Source: Streptomyces sp. WAC 04229 (GTDB lineage: Bacteria > Actinomycetota > Actinomycetes > Streptomycetales > Streptomycetaceae). From it: DNA of 64,000 nt. The notes below the pieces were generated by a model. That model was not told the DNA's origin. It saw only the letters and a list, made by a program, of their open reading frames with translations, and ran no database searches. The stretch lies in assembly GCF_003947455.1 (NCBI RefSeq), contig NZ_QHJH01000005.1, forward strand, positions 1-64,000, in the 5' to 3' direction. This document shows, piece after piece, positions 13,925-22,695 of the stretch; the stretch's first letter is position 1; each line of letters starts with the position of its first letter. Made by a program: the position numbers and the translations under genes.

Positions 13925-16534
13925 GTGAACAAGGGCTATGCCGTCTACTGCGACGCGGATCCGTCGTTCTACGACGCTCCGCACCGCACGGCCCTGCGCG
14001 GCGGCACCCGGCACGCCCGGTACGCCGCCGCCCTGGCCCCCGTGCCGGCCGGGTGGCAGCGCAACGAGAGCGGGGACTGGCTCGCCCTGCGCCCGGTCGA
14101 GACCGACCTGCCCGACCAGGGGTGGAAGATCCACGTCTCCGCCTGCCTCGACAACGCCGAGTCCGTGCTGGAGCGCGTCCTGCGGCACTGCGTCGACGGC
14201 GGCACCGCCTTCAAGTTCGTGCCCAGCCGCTACCTGCTGCACCAGCGCAACGCGAAGTACGCGGACCGCGCCGGCAGCGGCAAGTTCATCACCGTGTACC
14301 CGGCGGACGAGGCGGACTTCGAACGGCTCGTGGGGGAGCTGTCCGACCTGCTGGCGGGGGAACCCGGACCGCACATCCTGAGCGACCTCCGGATCGGCGA
14401 CGGCCCCGTGCACGTCCGGTACGGCGGCTTCACCCGCCGCAACTGCTACGACGCGGACGGCGAGCTGCGGCCGGCCGTCACCGGCCCCGACGGCGTCCTG
14501 GTGCCCGACCTGCGCGGCCCGGTCTTCCGGATACCGGACTGGGTCACCCCGCCCGCCTTCCTGGGCCCGCACCTCGAAGCCCGCTCCGCGGTGACCCTGG
14601 CCGAGCTGCCCTACACCATCGAGTCGGCGCTGCACTTCTCCAACGGCGGCGGTGTCTACCTCGCCCGGGACAGCCGCACCGGCGAGCAGGTCGTCCTCAA
14701 GGAGGCCCGTCCGCACGCCGGTCTCGCGGCCGACGGGGCGGACGCCGTGACCCGGCTGCACCGCGAACGCCGGGCGCTGGAGATGCTGTCGGGCCTCGGC
14801 TGCACGCCCGAGGTGCGCGACCACCTCACGATCGGGGAGCACCACTTCCTCGTCCTGGAGTACCTCGACGGCAAGCCGCTCAACACCTTCTTCGCCCGCC
14901 GCCATCCGCTCATCGAGGCCGACCCGGACGAGCGAAGACTGGCCGAGTACACCGCCTGGGCCCTGGACGTCCACGCGCGGGTGGAACGCGCCGTCCAGGA
15001 CGTGCACGCCCGGGGCGTGGTCTTCAACGACCTGCACCTGTTCAACATCATGATCCGCGAGGACGACAGCATCGCCCTGCTGGACTTCGAGGCCGCCCAC
15101 CCCGTCGACGAACCGGGCCGGCAGATCGTGGCCAACCCGGGGTTCGTGGCCCCCGCCGGCCGGCGGGGCGTGGCCGTGGACCGGTACGCGCTGGCGTGTC
15201 TGCGGCTCGCGCTGTTCCTCCCGCTCACCAGCCTGCTGGCGCTCGACCGGCGCAAGGCCGCCCACCTCGCCGACGTGGTGGCCGAACAGTTCCCCGTGGA
15301 CCGGGCCTTCCTGGACGCGGCGGTCGACGAGATCACGGCCGGCGCCGACGGCGTCCCCGCCGTGCCACGGCCGGCCGGGCCGGTGGCGCCGGTCCGCCCG
15401 GACGACTGGCCCCGCAGCCGGGACTCGATGGCCGAGGCCGTCCGCGCCTCCGCGACGCCGTCCCGCACGGACCGCCTCTACCCCGGCGACATCGCGCAGT
15501 TCGCCACCGCCGGCGGCGGCCTCGCCTTCGGCCACGGAGCGGCGGGGGTGCTGTACGCCCTGGCCGAGAGCGGGGCGGGCCGGGACGAGGACGGGGAGCA
15601 GTGGCTGCTGGAGCGGACCAAGCAACCGCCCTCGGGCATGCCGCTCGGCTTCCACGACGGGCTCGCCGGCATCGCCTGGACCCTCGACCGCCTCGGACAC
15701 CGCGACCGCGCCCTCGACCTCGCCGAACTCCTCCTCGACCAGCCCCTCGACGCCCTGGCTCCCGACCTGCACAGCGGCACCGCGGGACTGGGCCTGGCCC
15801 TGGACTCGCTCGCCGCCACCACCGGGGAGAGCGCGCTGCGCACGGTCGCCCTGCGCTGCGCCGACCTGGCGGCCGGCGGCGCGCGGACCACGGCGGAGAA
15901 GTCCGGCCGGACCCGCGCCGGGCTGCTGTACGGCGCCTCGGGACGCGCCCTGCTCTTCCTGCGGCTCCACGAACGCACCCGGGACGGCGCCCTGCTCGAC
16001 CTCGCCCGTGACGCGCTGCGCCAGGACCTCGCCCGATGCGTCCGCGGCGCGGGTGGCGCGCTCCAGGTCGACGAGGGCTGGCGCACCATGCCCTACCTGG
16101 GCGCGGGCAGCGTGGGCATCGGCATGGTCCTCGACGACTACCTGGCACACCGCGAGGACGAGGAGTTCGAGCGGGCGCGAGGCGAGATCGTGGCCGCCGC
16201 ACAGGCCATGTTCTACGCCCAGCCGGGCCTCTACCGCGGCGTCGCCGGAATGGTGCTGCACCTCGGCCGCACCACGGCCACGGCCCCCGGCACCGGCCCC
16301 GAGGCCGTGCGGCGCCAGCTCGACGCGCTGTCCTGGCACGCCATGTCCTACCGCGACCGGCTCGCCTTCCCCGGTGAGCAGATGATGCGGCTGTCCATGG
16401 ACCTCTCCACCGGAACGGCCGGATGCCTGCTGGCCGTCGCCTCCGTCCTCGGCGACGAGCCCGTCGGGCTGCCGTTCCTGCCGCCGCTGCGCACGAGCAG
16501 CGGCCCTGAGACTCGGCCCCGCCCGGGGTCGTGA
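13925..16534 (+). CDS. ramC: RamC, class III lanthipeptide synthetase for SapB
   Basis: An 869-residue three-domain synthetase. Residues about 1-220 form the lyase region, 225-500 the Ser/Thr-kinase-like domain and 530-869 the cyclase-like domain. In the kinase, K259 ('VVLKEARP'), D369 with N374 ('FNDLHLFNIM') and D387 ('LLDFEAAH') are the ATP-binding and catalytic positions. Class III enzymes lack the zinc ligands of LanC, consistent with what I see. It phosphorylates and eliminates Ser in RamS, then closes thioether rings to make the SapB morphogen needed for aerial hyphae. GTG 13925 follows GGAGGGAGAAGG. ramS starts 36 bp downstream, so both are likely on one message. Confidence 0.95.
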   Translation: MNKGYAVYCDADPSFYDAPHRTALRGGTRHARYAAALAPVPAGWQRNESGDWLALRPVETDLPDQGWKIHVSACLDNAESVLERVLRHCVDGGTAFKFVPSRYLLHQRNAKYADRAGSGKFITVYPADEADFERLVGELSDLLAGEPGPHILSDLRIGDGPVHVRYGGFTRRNCYDADGELRPAVTGPDGVLVPDLRGPVFRIPDWVTPPAFLGPHLEARSAVTLAELPYTIESALHFSNGGGVYLARDSRTGEQVVLKEARPHAGLAADGADAVTRLHRERRALEMLSGLGCTPEVRDHLTIGEHHFLVLEYLDGKPLNTFFARRHPLIEADPDERRLAEYTAWALDVHARVERAVQDVHARGVVFNDLHLFNIMIREDDSIALLDFEAAHPVDEPGRQIVANPGFVAPAGRRGVAVDRYALACLRLALFLPLTSLLALDRRKAAHLADVVAEQFPVDRAFLDAAVDEITAGADGVPAVPRPAGPVAPVRPDDWPRSRDSMAEAVRASATPSRTDRLYPGDIAQFATAGGGLAFGHGAAGVLYALAESGAGRDEDGEQWLLERTKQPPSGMPLGFHDGLAGIAWTLDRLGHRDRALDLAELLLDQPLDALAPDLHSGTAGLGLALDSLAATTGESALRTVALRCADLAAGGARTTAEKSGRTRAGLLYGASGRALLFLRLHERTRDGALLDLARDALRQDLARCVRGAGGALQVDEGWRTMPYLGAGSVGIGMVLDDYLAHREDEEFERARGEIVAAAQAMFYAQPGLYRGVAGMVLHLGRTTATAPGTGPEAVRRQLDALSWHAMSYRDRLAFPGEQMMRLSMDLSTGTAGCLLAVASVLGDEPVGLPFLPPLRTSSGPETRPRPGS

Positions 16535-16569
16535 AAAAGCACACCTGTTGCCGTACGAAGGGAAGAGTC

Positions 16570-16701
16570 ATGAACCTTTTCGACCTGCAGTCGATGGAGA
16601 CCCCCAAGGACGAGGCCATGGGCGACGTCGAGACCGGAGGCAGCCGCGCCAGCCTGCTGCTCTGCGGCGACAGCAGCCTGAGCGTCACGACCTGTAACTG
16701 A
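16570..16701 (+). CDS. ramS: RamS, SapB lanthipeptide precursor (43 aa)
   Basis: A 43-residue peptide: leader 'MNLFDLQSMETPKDEAMGDV' with the LFDLQ recognition motif, then the core. Two Ser-X2-Ser-X3-Cys units (S25/S28/C32 and S35/S38/C42) provide the Ser and Cys of the two thioether rings. S. coelicolor RamS has 42 residues as I recall it; here one Gly is added at the 'ETGGSRAS' junction, and Ile is replaced by Val in 'SLSVTTCN'. ATG 16570 follows GAAGGGAAG. The mature product should be a SapB-like surfactant of about 22 residues if cleavage is equivalent. Too short for many gene finders. Confidence 0.95.
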   Translation: MNLFDLQSMETPKDEAMGDVETGGSRASLLLCGDSSLSVTTCN

Positions 16702-16751
16702 CGCCGGAGTTGACCGCCGCGGCGACATGGTGAGCCGTGTCGCCCGGCCCT

Positions 16752-16778
16752 GGCGCCCCGGGTCTCTCCCGGGGCGCC
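16752..16778 (+). terminator. strong hairpin between ramS and ramA
   Basis: A perfect 11-bp stem (GGCGCCCCGGG at 16752-16762 with CCCGGGGCGCC at 16768-16778) and a 5-nt loop lie 50 bp after ramS and 90 bp before ramA. No U-tract follows, as is common in Streptomyces. It may end part of the transcripts or stabilise the ramCS message, giving more precursor than exporter. Confidence 0.7.
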
Positions 16779-16868
16779 GACGCCTGTCCGCGCGCCCACG
16801 GCCGTACGGCCCCACGGGGTGCGCGATCGGCGTCCCGGCACGGTGGGACGGACGGAAGGTCTTGGCTG

Positions 16869-18749
16869 GTGCGAACGAGCAGGTCCCGGGCGCGGCGGGC
16901 GCCCGAGGCGCGGGACGGGACCGACGCCGCGAGTCCGGGGCGCGCGCCGGAGGTGCTGGTGCTGCTGTGCTCCGTCGCGGCTGCACTGACGGCGGTGGCC
17001 CAGCCGGTCGTCCTCGGCCGCACACTCGACTTGACGCTGCGCGCCGGCGCCGGCGACGCCGGCCCCTGGCTCGCGCTGAGCGCCGGGCTCCTCCTGGGGG
17101 AACTGCTCCTCGACAGCCTGACCGCGCTGTTCACCGGAGGCTGCAACGCCGCATGGACGGCCTCCGTCCGCTCCCGGGCCCTCACCGGTCTGCTGGGCGC
17201 CGTACCGGACCGGGTCCGGCCCTTTCCGGCGGGGGACGTCGGCACCCGCCTGACCCTCAACGCCGCCGACGCGGGCGGCGCCCCCGCGGCCCGGGCGGCA
17301 CTGGCGGCCTCGCTGGTCACCCCGCTGGGCGCCCTGGTGGCGCTGGCCTTCGTCGACGTGTGGGTGGCGGCCTGCGTGTGCGCCGGGCTGCCCGCCCTGG
17401 CCCTGGTGCTGCGGACCTTCGCGCGCGACACCGGCGCCTCGGTCGCCGCCTACCAGCGCACCCAGTCCAGGATCGCGTCGGGGTTGCTGGAGGCCCTGGA
17501 GGGCACGGCGACGATCGGCGCCGCGGGGACCGCTGACCGGGAACGCGCCCGGGTGCTGGCGCCGTTGGCGGAACTCGCCGCCCAGGGAAGGGACATGTGG
17601 GCCCTGCACGGACGGGCGCTGGCCAGGAGCGGCGTCCTGGTGCCGCTGCTGGTCCTGGTCGCCACGGGGGTCGGCGGACTGCGCCTGGCCGCCGGGGACC
17701 TGAGCGTGGGGGAGCTGCTCGCCGCCGGCCGGTACGCACAGCTCACGGCCGGCGTCGGCGGCGCGGCCTCCCTGCTGGGCGCCATCGTGCGGGGCCGCGA
17801 GGCACGCAAGAGGACCCTGGAGCTGGAACGGCTGCCAGCCCTGTCCCACGGGACGGGTCACCTGCCCCCGACCGGCACCGGCGAACTCGAACTGCGCGGT
17901 GTGCGCGTGGTGCGCGACGGCAGGGAGGTGCTGCGCGCCGACCACGTGCGCGTGCCGGGCGGCACCACGGTCGCGGTGGTCGGCCGCAGCGGCGCGGGCA
18001 AGACCGTCCTGGCGGCCGTGGCCGGGCGGCTGATCGACCCCGACGAGGGCCAGGTGCTGCTGGACGGTGTCCGCCTCGACCGGCTGACGCGCGAGGCGCT
18101 GCGCACCGAGGTGGCGTTCGCCTTCGAACGCCCGGCACTGGGGGAGGGCACGGTCGCCGAAGCGGTCGCCTCCGGGGCGCGGCGGGCCTCCCCCGAGGAG
18201 GTACGGCGAGCGGCCCGGGCTGCGGGGGCCGACGGCTTCGTGCGCCGGTTGCCGGACGGCTACGACACCCCGCTGCCGGGGGCGCCGCTCTCCGGCGGGG
18301 AGCACCAGCGGCTCGGCCTGGCACGGGCGTTCGCGCAGGCCGGACGGCTCCTGGTGATGGACGACGCGACGTCCAGTCTGGACACCGCGACGGAACACGA
18401 GGTGAACCTCGCCCTGCGCCGCTCGGTGCGGCCCGGGACCAGACTCGTGATCGCGCACCGCCCCTCGGTGGCGGCCCGGGCGGATCTGGTGCTGTGGCTG
18501 GAGGAGGGGAGCGTGCGGGCCGTCGGGACGCACCACGACCTGTGGCGGACGGAGGGCTACCGGGCCGTCTTCGGCGCCGCGGGCACCGCGGCCGCGGTGC
18601 CGCGCGCGGGATCCGCCCGCCGACCCGCGTCGGAGCCAGTGCCGGAGCCCGCGTCGAATCCCGCGTCGAAGCCCGGGTCCGAACTCGCCCCCGAGCCCAC
18701 CTCCGAGTCCGCCGACCCCGCCTTCGAGCCCGAGGAGGCACGGCCGTGA
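16869..18749 (+). CDS. ramA: RamA, ABC exporter half (membrane plus ATPase)
   Basis: A 626-residue half-transporter. About six membrane segments occupy residues 25-300, and the ATPase follows from about 335: Walker A 'GRSGAGKT', signature 'LSGGEHQR', Walker B 'LLVMDDATSSLD' and H-loop 'VIAHRPS'. The catalytic Glu after Walker B is Asp here. The last 55 residues are a Pro/Glu/Ser-rich tail. GTG 16869 is chosen because GGAAGG lies about 9 nt upstream and the longer frame to 16737 crosses the hairpin. It pairs with RamB, the stop overlapping its start as GTGA, to export SapB. Confidence 0.9.
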   Translation: MRTSRSRARRAPEARDGTDAASPGRAPEVLVLLCSVAAALTAVAQPVVLGRTLDLTLRAGAGDAGPWLALSAGLLLGELLLDSLTALFTGGCNAAWTASVRSRALTGLLGAVPDRVRPFPAGDVGTRLTLNAADAGGAPAARAALAASLVTPLGALVALAFVDVWVAACVCAGLPALALVLRTFARDTGASVAAYQRTQSRIASGLLEALEGTATIGAAGTADRERARVLAPLAELAAQGRDMWALHGRALARSGVLVPLLVLVATGVGGLRLAAGDLSVGELLAAGRYAQLTAGVGGAASLLGAIVRGREARKRTLELERLPALSHGTGHLPPTGTGELELRGVRVVRDGREVLRADHVRVPGGTTVAVVGRSGAGKTVLAAVAGRLIDPDEGQVLLDGVRLDRLTREALRTEVAFAFERPALGEGTVAEAVASGARRASPEEVRRAARAAGADGFVRRLPDGYDTPLPGAPLSGGEHQRLGLARAFAQAGRLLVMDDATSSLDTATEHEVNLALRRSVRPGTRLVIAHRPSVAARADLVLWLEEGSVRAVGTHHDLWRTEGYRAVFGAAGTAAAVPRAGSARRPASEPVPEPASNPASKPGSELAPEPTSESADPAFEPEEARP

Positions 18750-20560
18750 CGTCCGCGCCCGCAGGAGACCGCCACGCGCCCGCACCGGCCGACGACGGGG
18801 CGGGGGCGCTGCGGCGCGTCGTCCCGCCGGCGCGCCGCTTCCTCGCCCGGCGCAAGGGCGTGCTGGCCCGGCTCGGGCTCTGGTCACTGGTGGAGTCGGC
18901 GCAGGCGTTCCTGGTGGGTTTCGCGGTCGCCCACGCCGTCGACGAGGGCTTTCTCGCCGCAGACACGCGCCGGGGGCTGCTGTGGCTCGCGGTCGCCCTG
19001 GTCGCCGTACTGTCCGGCGCTCCGGTCGTGCGAGGCGTGTTCGCGCAGCTCGCCGGGTTGACGGAGCCGCTGCGGGACGGTCTGGTGCGGCGCGCGGTCG
19101 ACCGGTCCATGGCCCTGGCGGCCCTCGGCGGGCCCGGCGGAACGGACCGGGCGGCCGTCTCCCGGCTGACCAACCAGGTCGAGATCGCCCGGGACAGCTT
19201 CGCCGGTCTGGTCCTCACCCTGCGCTCGTTCGTCTTCACCGCCGCGGGAGCCCTGATCGGCCTGCTGTCCCTGCACCCGGCGCTGCTCGTGGTGGTCCTG
19301 CCGCCACTGGCGGTCGGCCTCGCTCTCTTCCTGGCGACCCTGCGGCCCATGGCGGCGGCCCAGCGCCGGGCCCTGGCCGCCGACGAGGCGCTCGGCGACC
19401 ACGCGACCCGCTCACGTGCCGCCCTGCGGGACCTCACCGCCTGCGGGACCGGGCCCGAGACGGAGCGGCGCGGCGCGGAACTCGTCGCCGAGGCCGCCGC
19501 GACGGCCCGGGTCCTGGCCCGCTGGGCGGCGGTGCGCACGACGGCGCTCGGCGTCGCGGGCAACCTGCCCGTGCTCGCGTTGCTGGTGGCGGTGCCGTGG
19601 CTGCGCGGGCGGGGCGTGACGGCGGGCGCGCTGCTCGGCGCGTTCACCTATCTCGTGCAGTCGCTGCTGCCCGCCCTGCACACGCTGATGACCGCCCTGG
19701 GCGCGGCGGGCGCCCGGCTCCTCGTCGTCCTCGACCGGATCCTCGGCCCCGTGCCGGTGCGGGAGGCCGCACCCGCGTCCCCCGCCCGCGCACCCGCACC
19801 CGGCGGACCCCGGGCGCCCGGCGCCCGGCCGGTCCCGGCGGTGGAACTGCGGTCCGTCACCCTCGCCTACGGCGTCCGCGCGGAGCCGGTGCTCGACTCG
19901 CTCGACCTCCGCGTCGCCCGGGGCGAACACCTCGCCGTCGTCGGACCGAGCGGCATCGGCAAGTCGACCCTCACCCGCCTCGTCGCGGGAACGCTCGCGC
20001 CGAGCGCCGGCGAGGTCCGGGTGGCCGGCCAGGCGGTGACCGGACGCGCCGCCGCCGAACTCGCCGCCCTGCGCACGCTGGTCCCGCAGGAGGCGTACGT
20101 CTTCACCGGCACCGTCGGCGACAACCTCGCCTATCTCCGCCCGGACGCGGACAGGGCGGACCTCGACGCCGCCGTCCGGGAACTCGGGCTGCGGCCGCTG
20201 GTCGAGCGCCTGGGCGGGCTCGACGGTCCGGTGCGGCCCGCCGAACTGACCCATGCGGAGCGGCAACTCGTCGCGCTGGCCCGCGCGTACCTGTCGCCCG
20301 CCCCCCTGCTGCTGCTCGACGAGGCCACCTGCCACCTCGACCCGGCCGCGGAGGCCCACGCGGAGGAGGCCCTGGCCCGGCGGCCGGGCACGCTGGTGGT
20401 GGTGGCGCACCGTCTGTCGTCGGCGGTCCGGGCCGACCGGGTGCTGGTGCTGGACGGCGTGGCCGCGGTCTGCGGCACCCACGAGGAGGTGCTGGACCGG
20501 TCGCCGCTCTACCGCGACCTGACGGGCCACTGGCACGGAGAGCCGTCGCGGCGGCCGTGA
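18746..20560 (+). CDS. ramB: RamB, ABC exporter half (membrane plus ATPase)
   Basis: A 604-residue half-transporter with about six membrane segments in residues 35-320 and an ATPase from about 370. Walker A is 'GPSGIGKST', Walker B 'LLLLDEATCHLD' with the catalytic Glu, and the H-loop 'VVAHRLS'; the signature is 'LTHAERQ' instead of LSGGQ. It therefore complements RamA: RamB supplies the competent Walker B and RamA the good signature. GTG 18746 overlaps the ramA stop. Together they should form a heterodimeric exporter for the SapB peptide. Confidence 0.9.
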   Translation: MTSAPAGDRHAPAPADDGAGALRRVVPPARRFLARRKGVLARLGLWSLVESAQAFLVGFAVAHAVDEGFLAADTRRGLLWLAVALVAVLSGAPVVRGVFAQLAGLTEPLRDGLVRRAVDRSMALAALGGPGGTDRAAVSRLTNQVEIARDSFAGLVLTLRSFVFTAAGALIGLLSLHPALLVVVLPPLAVGLALFLATLRPMAAAQRRALAADEALGDHATRSRAALRDLTACGTGPETERRGAELVAEAAATARVLARWAAVRTTALGVAGNLPVLALLVAVPWLRGRGVTAGALLGAFTYLVQSLLPALHTLMTALGAAGARLLVVLDRILGPVPVREAAPASPARAPAPGGPRAPGARPVPAVELRSVTLAYGVRAEPVLDSLDLRVARGEHLAVVGPSGIGKSTLTRLVAGTLAPSAGEVRVAGQAVTGRAAAELAALRTLVPQEAYVFTGTVGDNLAYLRPDADRADLDAAVRELGLRPLVERLGGLDGPVRPAELTHAERQLVALARAYLSPAPLLLLDEATCHLDPAAEAHAEEALARRPGTLVVVAHRLSSAVRADRVLVLDGVAAVCGTHEEVLDRSPLYRDLTGHWHGEPSRRP

Positions 20561-20578
20561 CCGCGGACGTCCGTGCGG

Positions 20579-20608
20579 GACGCGGCCGGCCAACGGCGCG
20601 GCCGCGTC
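20579..20608. terminator. bidirectional hairpin between ramB and ramR
   Basis: GACGCGGCC (20579-20587) and GGCCGCGTC (20600-20608) form a perfect 9-bp stem with a 12-nt loop in the short gap between the convergent ramB and ramR genes. It should serve both directions. Confidence 0.7.
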
Positions 20609-21203
20609 ACGTCCAGCCGGCGCTCTGGACGATGCGTATCGCGTCGACCCGGTTGCGGGCGCCCACCTTCCGGATGGCCGTCGCCATGTAGTTGCGGACC
20701 GTTCCCCGCGACAGGTGCAGCCGGGCGGCGATCTCGGCGATCGGCGCTCCCTGGGAGGCCAGGGACAGCACGCCCAGTTCGCGGGTGGTCAGCGGCATCT
20801 CCGCGCCCTTCAGCAGGGCCACGGTGAGGGTTTCGTCCAGGAAGCGCTCCCCCTTGGCCACGGTGTGCACCGCCGTGATCAGCCGGTGCGCCGGGGCGTT
20901 CTTGTCCACCAGCCCGAGCGCGCCCCCTTCGAACGCCCGGCGCAGCACCCCCGGCCGCTTGGCGGTCGTCAGGACGACGAGCCGGTCCCCGTACCGGCCC
21001 CGCAGGCGCTCGCCCCGGGCTTCGTCCGGTCCCTGGAGGCACTCGCCGTCCACGACGCACACGTCCGCCGGCAACGCCTCGGTGTCCGGTGCCTCGTTGT
21101 CCGGACACAGCGCCGAGACCTCCAGTGTGTCGTCGGATCTGAGCAGTTGTGCCAACGCCGACCGCAGTAGTGCCTCGTCGTGCACCACGACCGTACGGAC
21201 CAT
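20607..21203 (-). CDS. ramR: RamR, orphan response regulator for the ram operon
   Basis: A 198-residue NarL/FixJ-type regulator: receiver-like domain (1-120, with 'VVVHDEALLRSALAQLL' and 'CVVDGECL') and a LuxR helix-turn-helix ('PLTTRELGVLSLASQGAPIA', then 'HLSRGTVRNYMATAIRKVG'). ATG 21203 follows GGGGTGGGGGAG; a longer frame to 21338 lacks a site. In S. coelicolor RamR activates ramCSAB and has no partner kinase; none is seen here. It is convergent with ramB. Confidence 0.9.
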   Translation of the reverse strand: MVRTVVVHDEALLRSALAQLLRSDDTLEVSALCPDNEAPDTEALPADVCVVDGECLQGPDEARGERLRGRYGDRLVVLTTAKRPGVLRRAFEGGALGLVDKNAPAHRLITAVHTVAKGERFLDETLTVALLKGAEMPLTTRELGVLSLASQGAPIAEIAARLHLSRGTVRNYMATAIRKVGARNRVDAIRIVQSAGWT

Positions 21204-21773
21204 CTCCCCCACCCCTTGTCTCGGCCCGTCCGGATCGGACAGCCGATAGTCACTCGTCCCCGCGCCACGAGGCCATCTGCCCTGATCCGTGCGGGTGGAA
21301 CACGGAGCGTACGCACGTGCGAACGGCACCCGAGTCAATCCGCCGTTGTCGGCGCCCCGTCAGGGGCGGAACAGCGGCCTCCGTCCTGGCCAACAAGGCG
21401 GAGAACACACCCATCCGCACCGGGTCCCACTCCGTAGGGAATCCGGCCGTCCGCCCTCTTGTGCGCGTCGTCGGCCCTGTCATCCTGGCCACGGCGGCAC
21501 AACGGCCCCTCGGAACCGCCCCGCCCGCGAAACCGGCCAGGGCGAACGGACGTCCGTTCGGGTGGGAGTCGGCCGGAAAACGTCGTCTCGCAATCTGGCG
21601 CGAAATCCACCGCCCCGTGCGGACGGTTCCCTTGACCGCTCGGACTGAGCGGTGCGCCCCGGGGGCTGTCGGTGGGTGCCCCTAGTCTTTCGCCAACGTC
21701 ACAGCGGGGCGCGCCGATCCGGGCCGCCTAACGCGCTGTGCCGTGTTCCCGGCAGCGGAGAGGCGAAGGATCC
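21204..21773. other. 570-bp intergenic region with operator-like palindrome and promoter elements
   Basis: No gene is supported. The region holds the ramR promoter on the minus strand and the promoter of the DUF4132 gene on the plus strand. Visible structure: an 18-bp perfect palindrome at 21543-21560, a 7-bp stem-loop (ACCGCTC/GAGCGGT, 21635-21653), and a -10-like TAGTCT at 21683-21688. Confidence 0.6.
21543..21560. promoter_or_regulatory. 18-bp perfect palindrome CGAACGGACGTCCGTTCG
   Basis: A perfect 9+9 inverted repeat, typical in size and symmetry of a TetR- or LacI-type dimer site. It lies 214 bp before the DUF4132 gene and 340 bp before ramR. No regulator gene of those families is adjacent. 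Confidence 0.55.
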
Positions 21774-22655
21774 ATGGGGTGGCTGGCAGCGGGCGACGAG
21801 TACGAAGTCGCCCTGGTGGAGGGCCGGGTGGTGGCCCGGTCGACGGGGGCGCAGTCCGCGGACGGACGGGAGGGGAAGCGGGAGAGGTCCCTGCCGGAGG
21901 GGATTCGGGACCGGCCCGAGGTGCTCGAACTCCAGCGGTTCGCCGAATGGCTCGACCGGCACGCCGCCGAGTGCGCCGCCCAGGTCGACCGGTGGATGGT
22001 GTCCTCGCTGCCGGTACCGACGGGGCTGCTGGGGCGGGTCTGGCCCGACGAGGCGTGGCGGGCGGCCCTGCGGGACATCGTTGTCGTCGGCGACCACCCC
22101 GACGAGACCGGTTTCCTGCGCGAGGCGGCCGAGTCGGGCGAGCTGCGGCTGGCCGGCCTGGACGGCGCGACGGTCCGCCTGGCACCGCGCACGGTGACGA
22201 TGCCCCACCCCGTCCTCCTGCCCCGGCTGGAGGAACTGCGCCGGTTCGCGGCCGAGTCGGGCGTGGTCCAGGGCGTCGAGCAGATCCACCGCCGCACCTG
22301 GCGCAGGCCCGGCGGGAGCGGTACCACGGCCCACACGGTCACCGAGTTCGCCGGCGCCGAGTACCGCTCGTGGTTCCATCTCTCCTCCCGCGCCACCTCC
22401 CTCGGCTACCAGATCTCCGGCAGCAGCGTCGTGGACCGGATCCGCGACGCCGGACGGGTCGTCACCGCCTCCGTCGGCATGAGCGACCCCTTCACCGAGG
22501 AAAAGGCCTGGACCGGCGACCTGGCCTGGAGCCTCGAAGACGGCCGACGGTTCCTCCCACTCGCCGAGATCGGCCCCGTGGCCTGGTCCGAAGGCATGCG
22601 CATGGCCGCCGCCCTGCACGCCGGCCGCACCACGCCCACGGGCGGCGCCCGGTGA
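21774..22655 (+). CDS. DUF4132-domain protein
   Basis: A 293-residue protein whose central part ('VRLAPRTVTMPHPVLLPRLE' followed by an RRTW segment) and C-terminal 'LAEIGPVAWSEGMR' match the pattern of DUF4132 proteins, which occur with very large partner proteins and sometimes MoxR ATPases and VWA proteins. Full-length DUF4132 proteins are often longer, so this is a short form. ATG 21774 is preceded by AAGGA. The 1672-aa gene begins 40 bp downstream and is almost certainly co-transcribed. Biochemical role unknown. Confidence 0.6.
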   Translation: MGWLAAGDEYEVALVEGRVVARSTGAQSADGREGKRERSLPEGIRDRPEVLELQRFAEWLDRHAAECAAQVDRWMVSSLPVPTGLLGRVWPDEAWRAALRDIVVVGDHPDETGFLREAAESGELRLAGLDGATVRLAPRTVTMPHPVLLPRLEELRRFAAESGVVQGVEQIHRRTWRRPGGSGTTAHTVTEFAGAEYRSWFHLSSRATSLGYQISGSSVVDRIRDAGRVVTASVGMSDPFTEEKAWTGDLAWSLEDGRRFLPLAEIGPVAWSEGMRMAAALHAGRTTPTGGAR

Positions 22656-22695
22656 ACGGCACGGCGGTACGCACCTCCGAGAAAGGCACACGAGC

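Noticed and set aside
16737..16868. Upstream start for ramA giving a longer N-terminus
   Set aside because: The extension reads through the ramS-ramA hairpin and has no membrane or family features.
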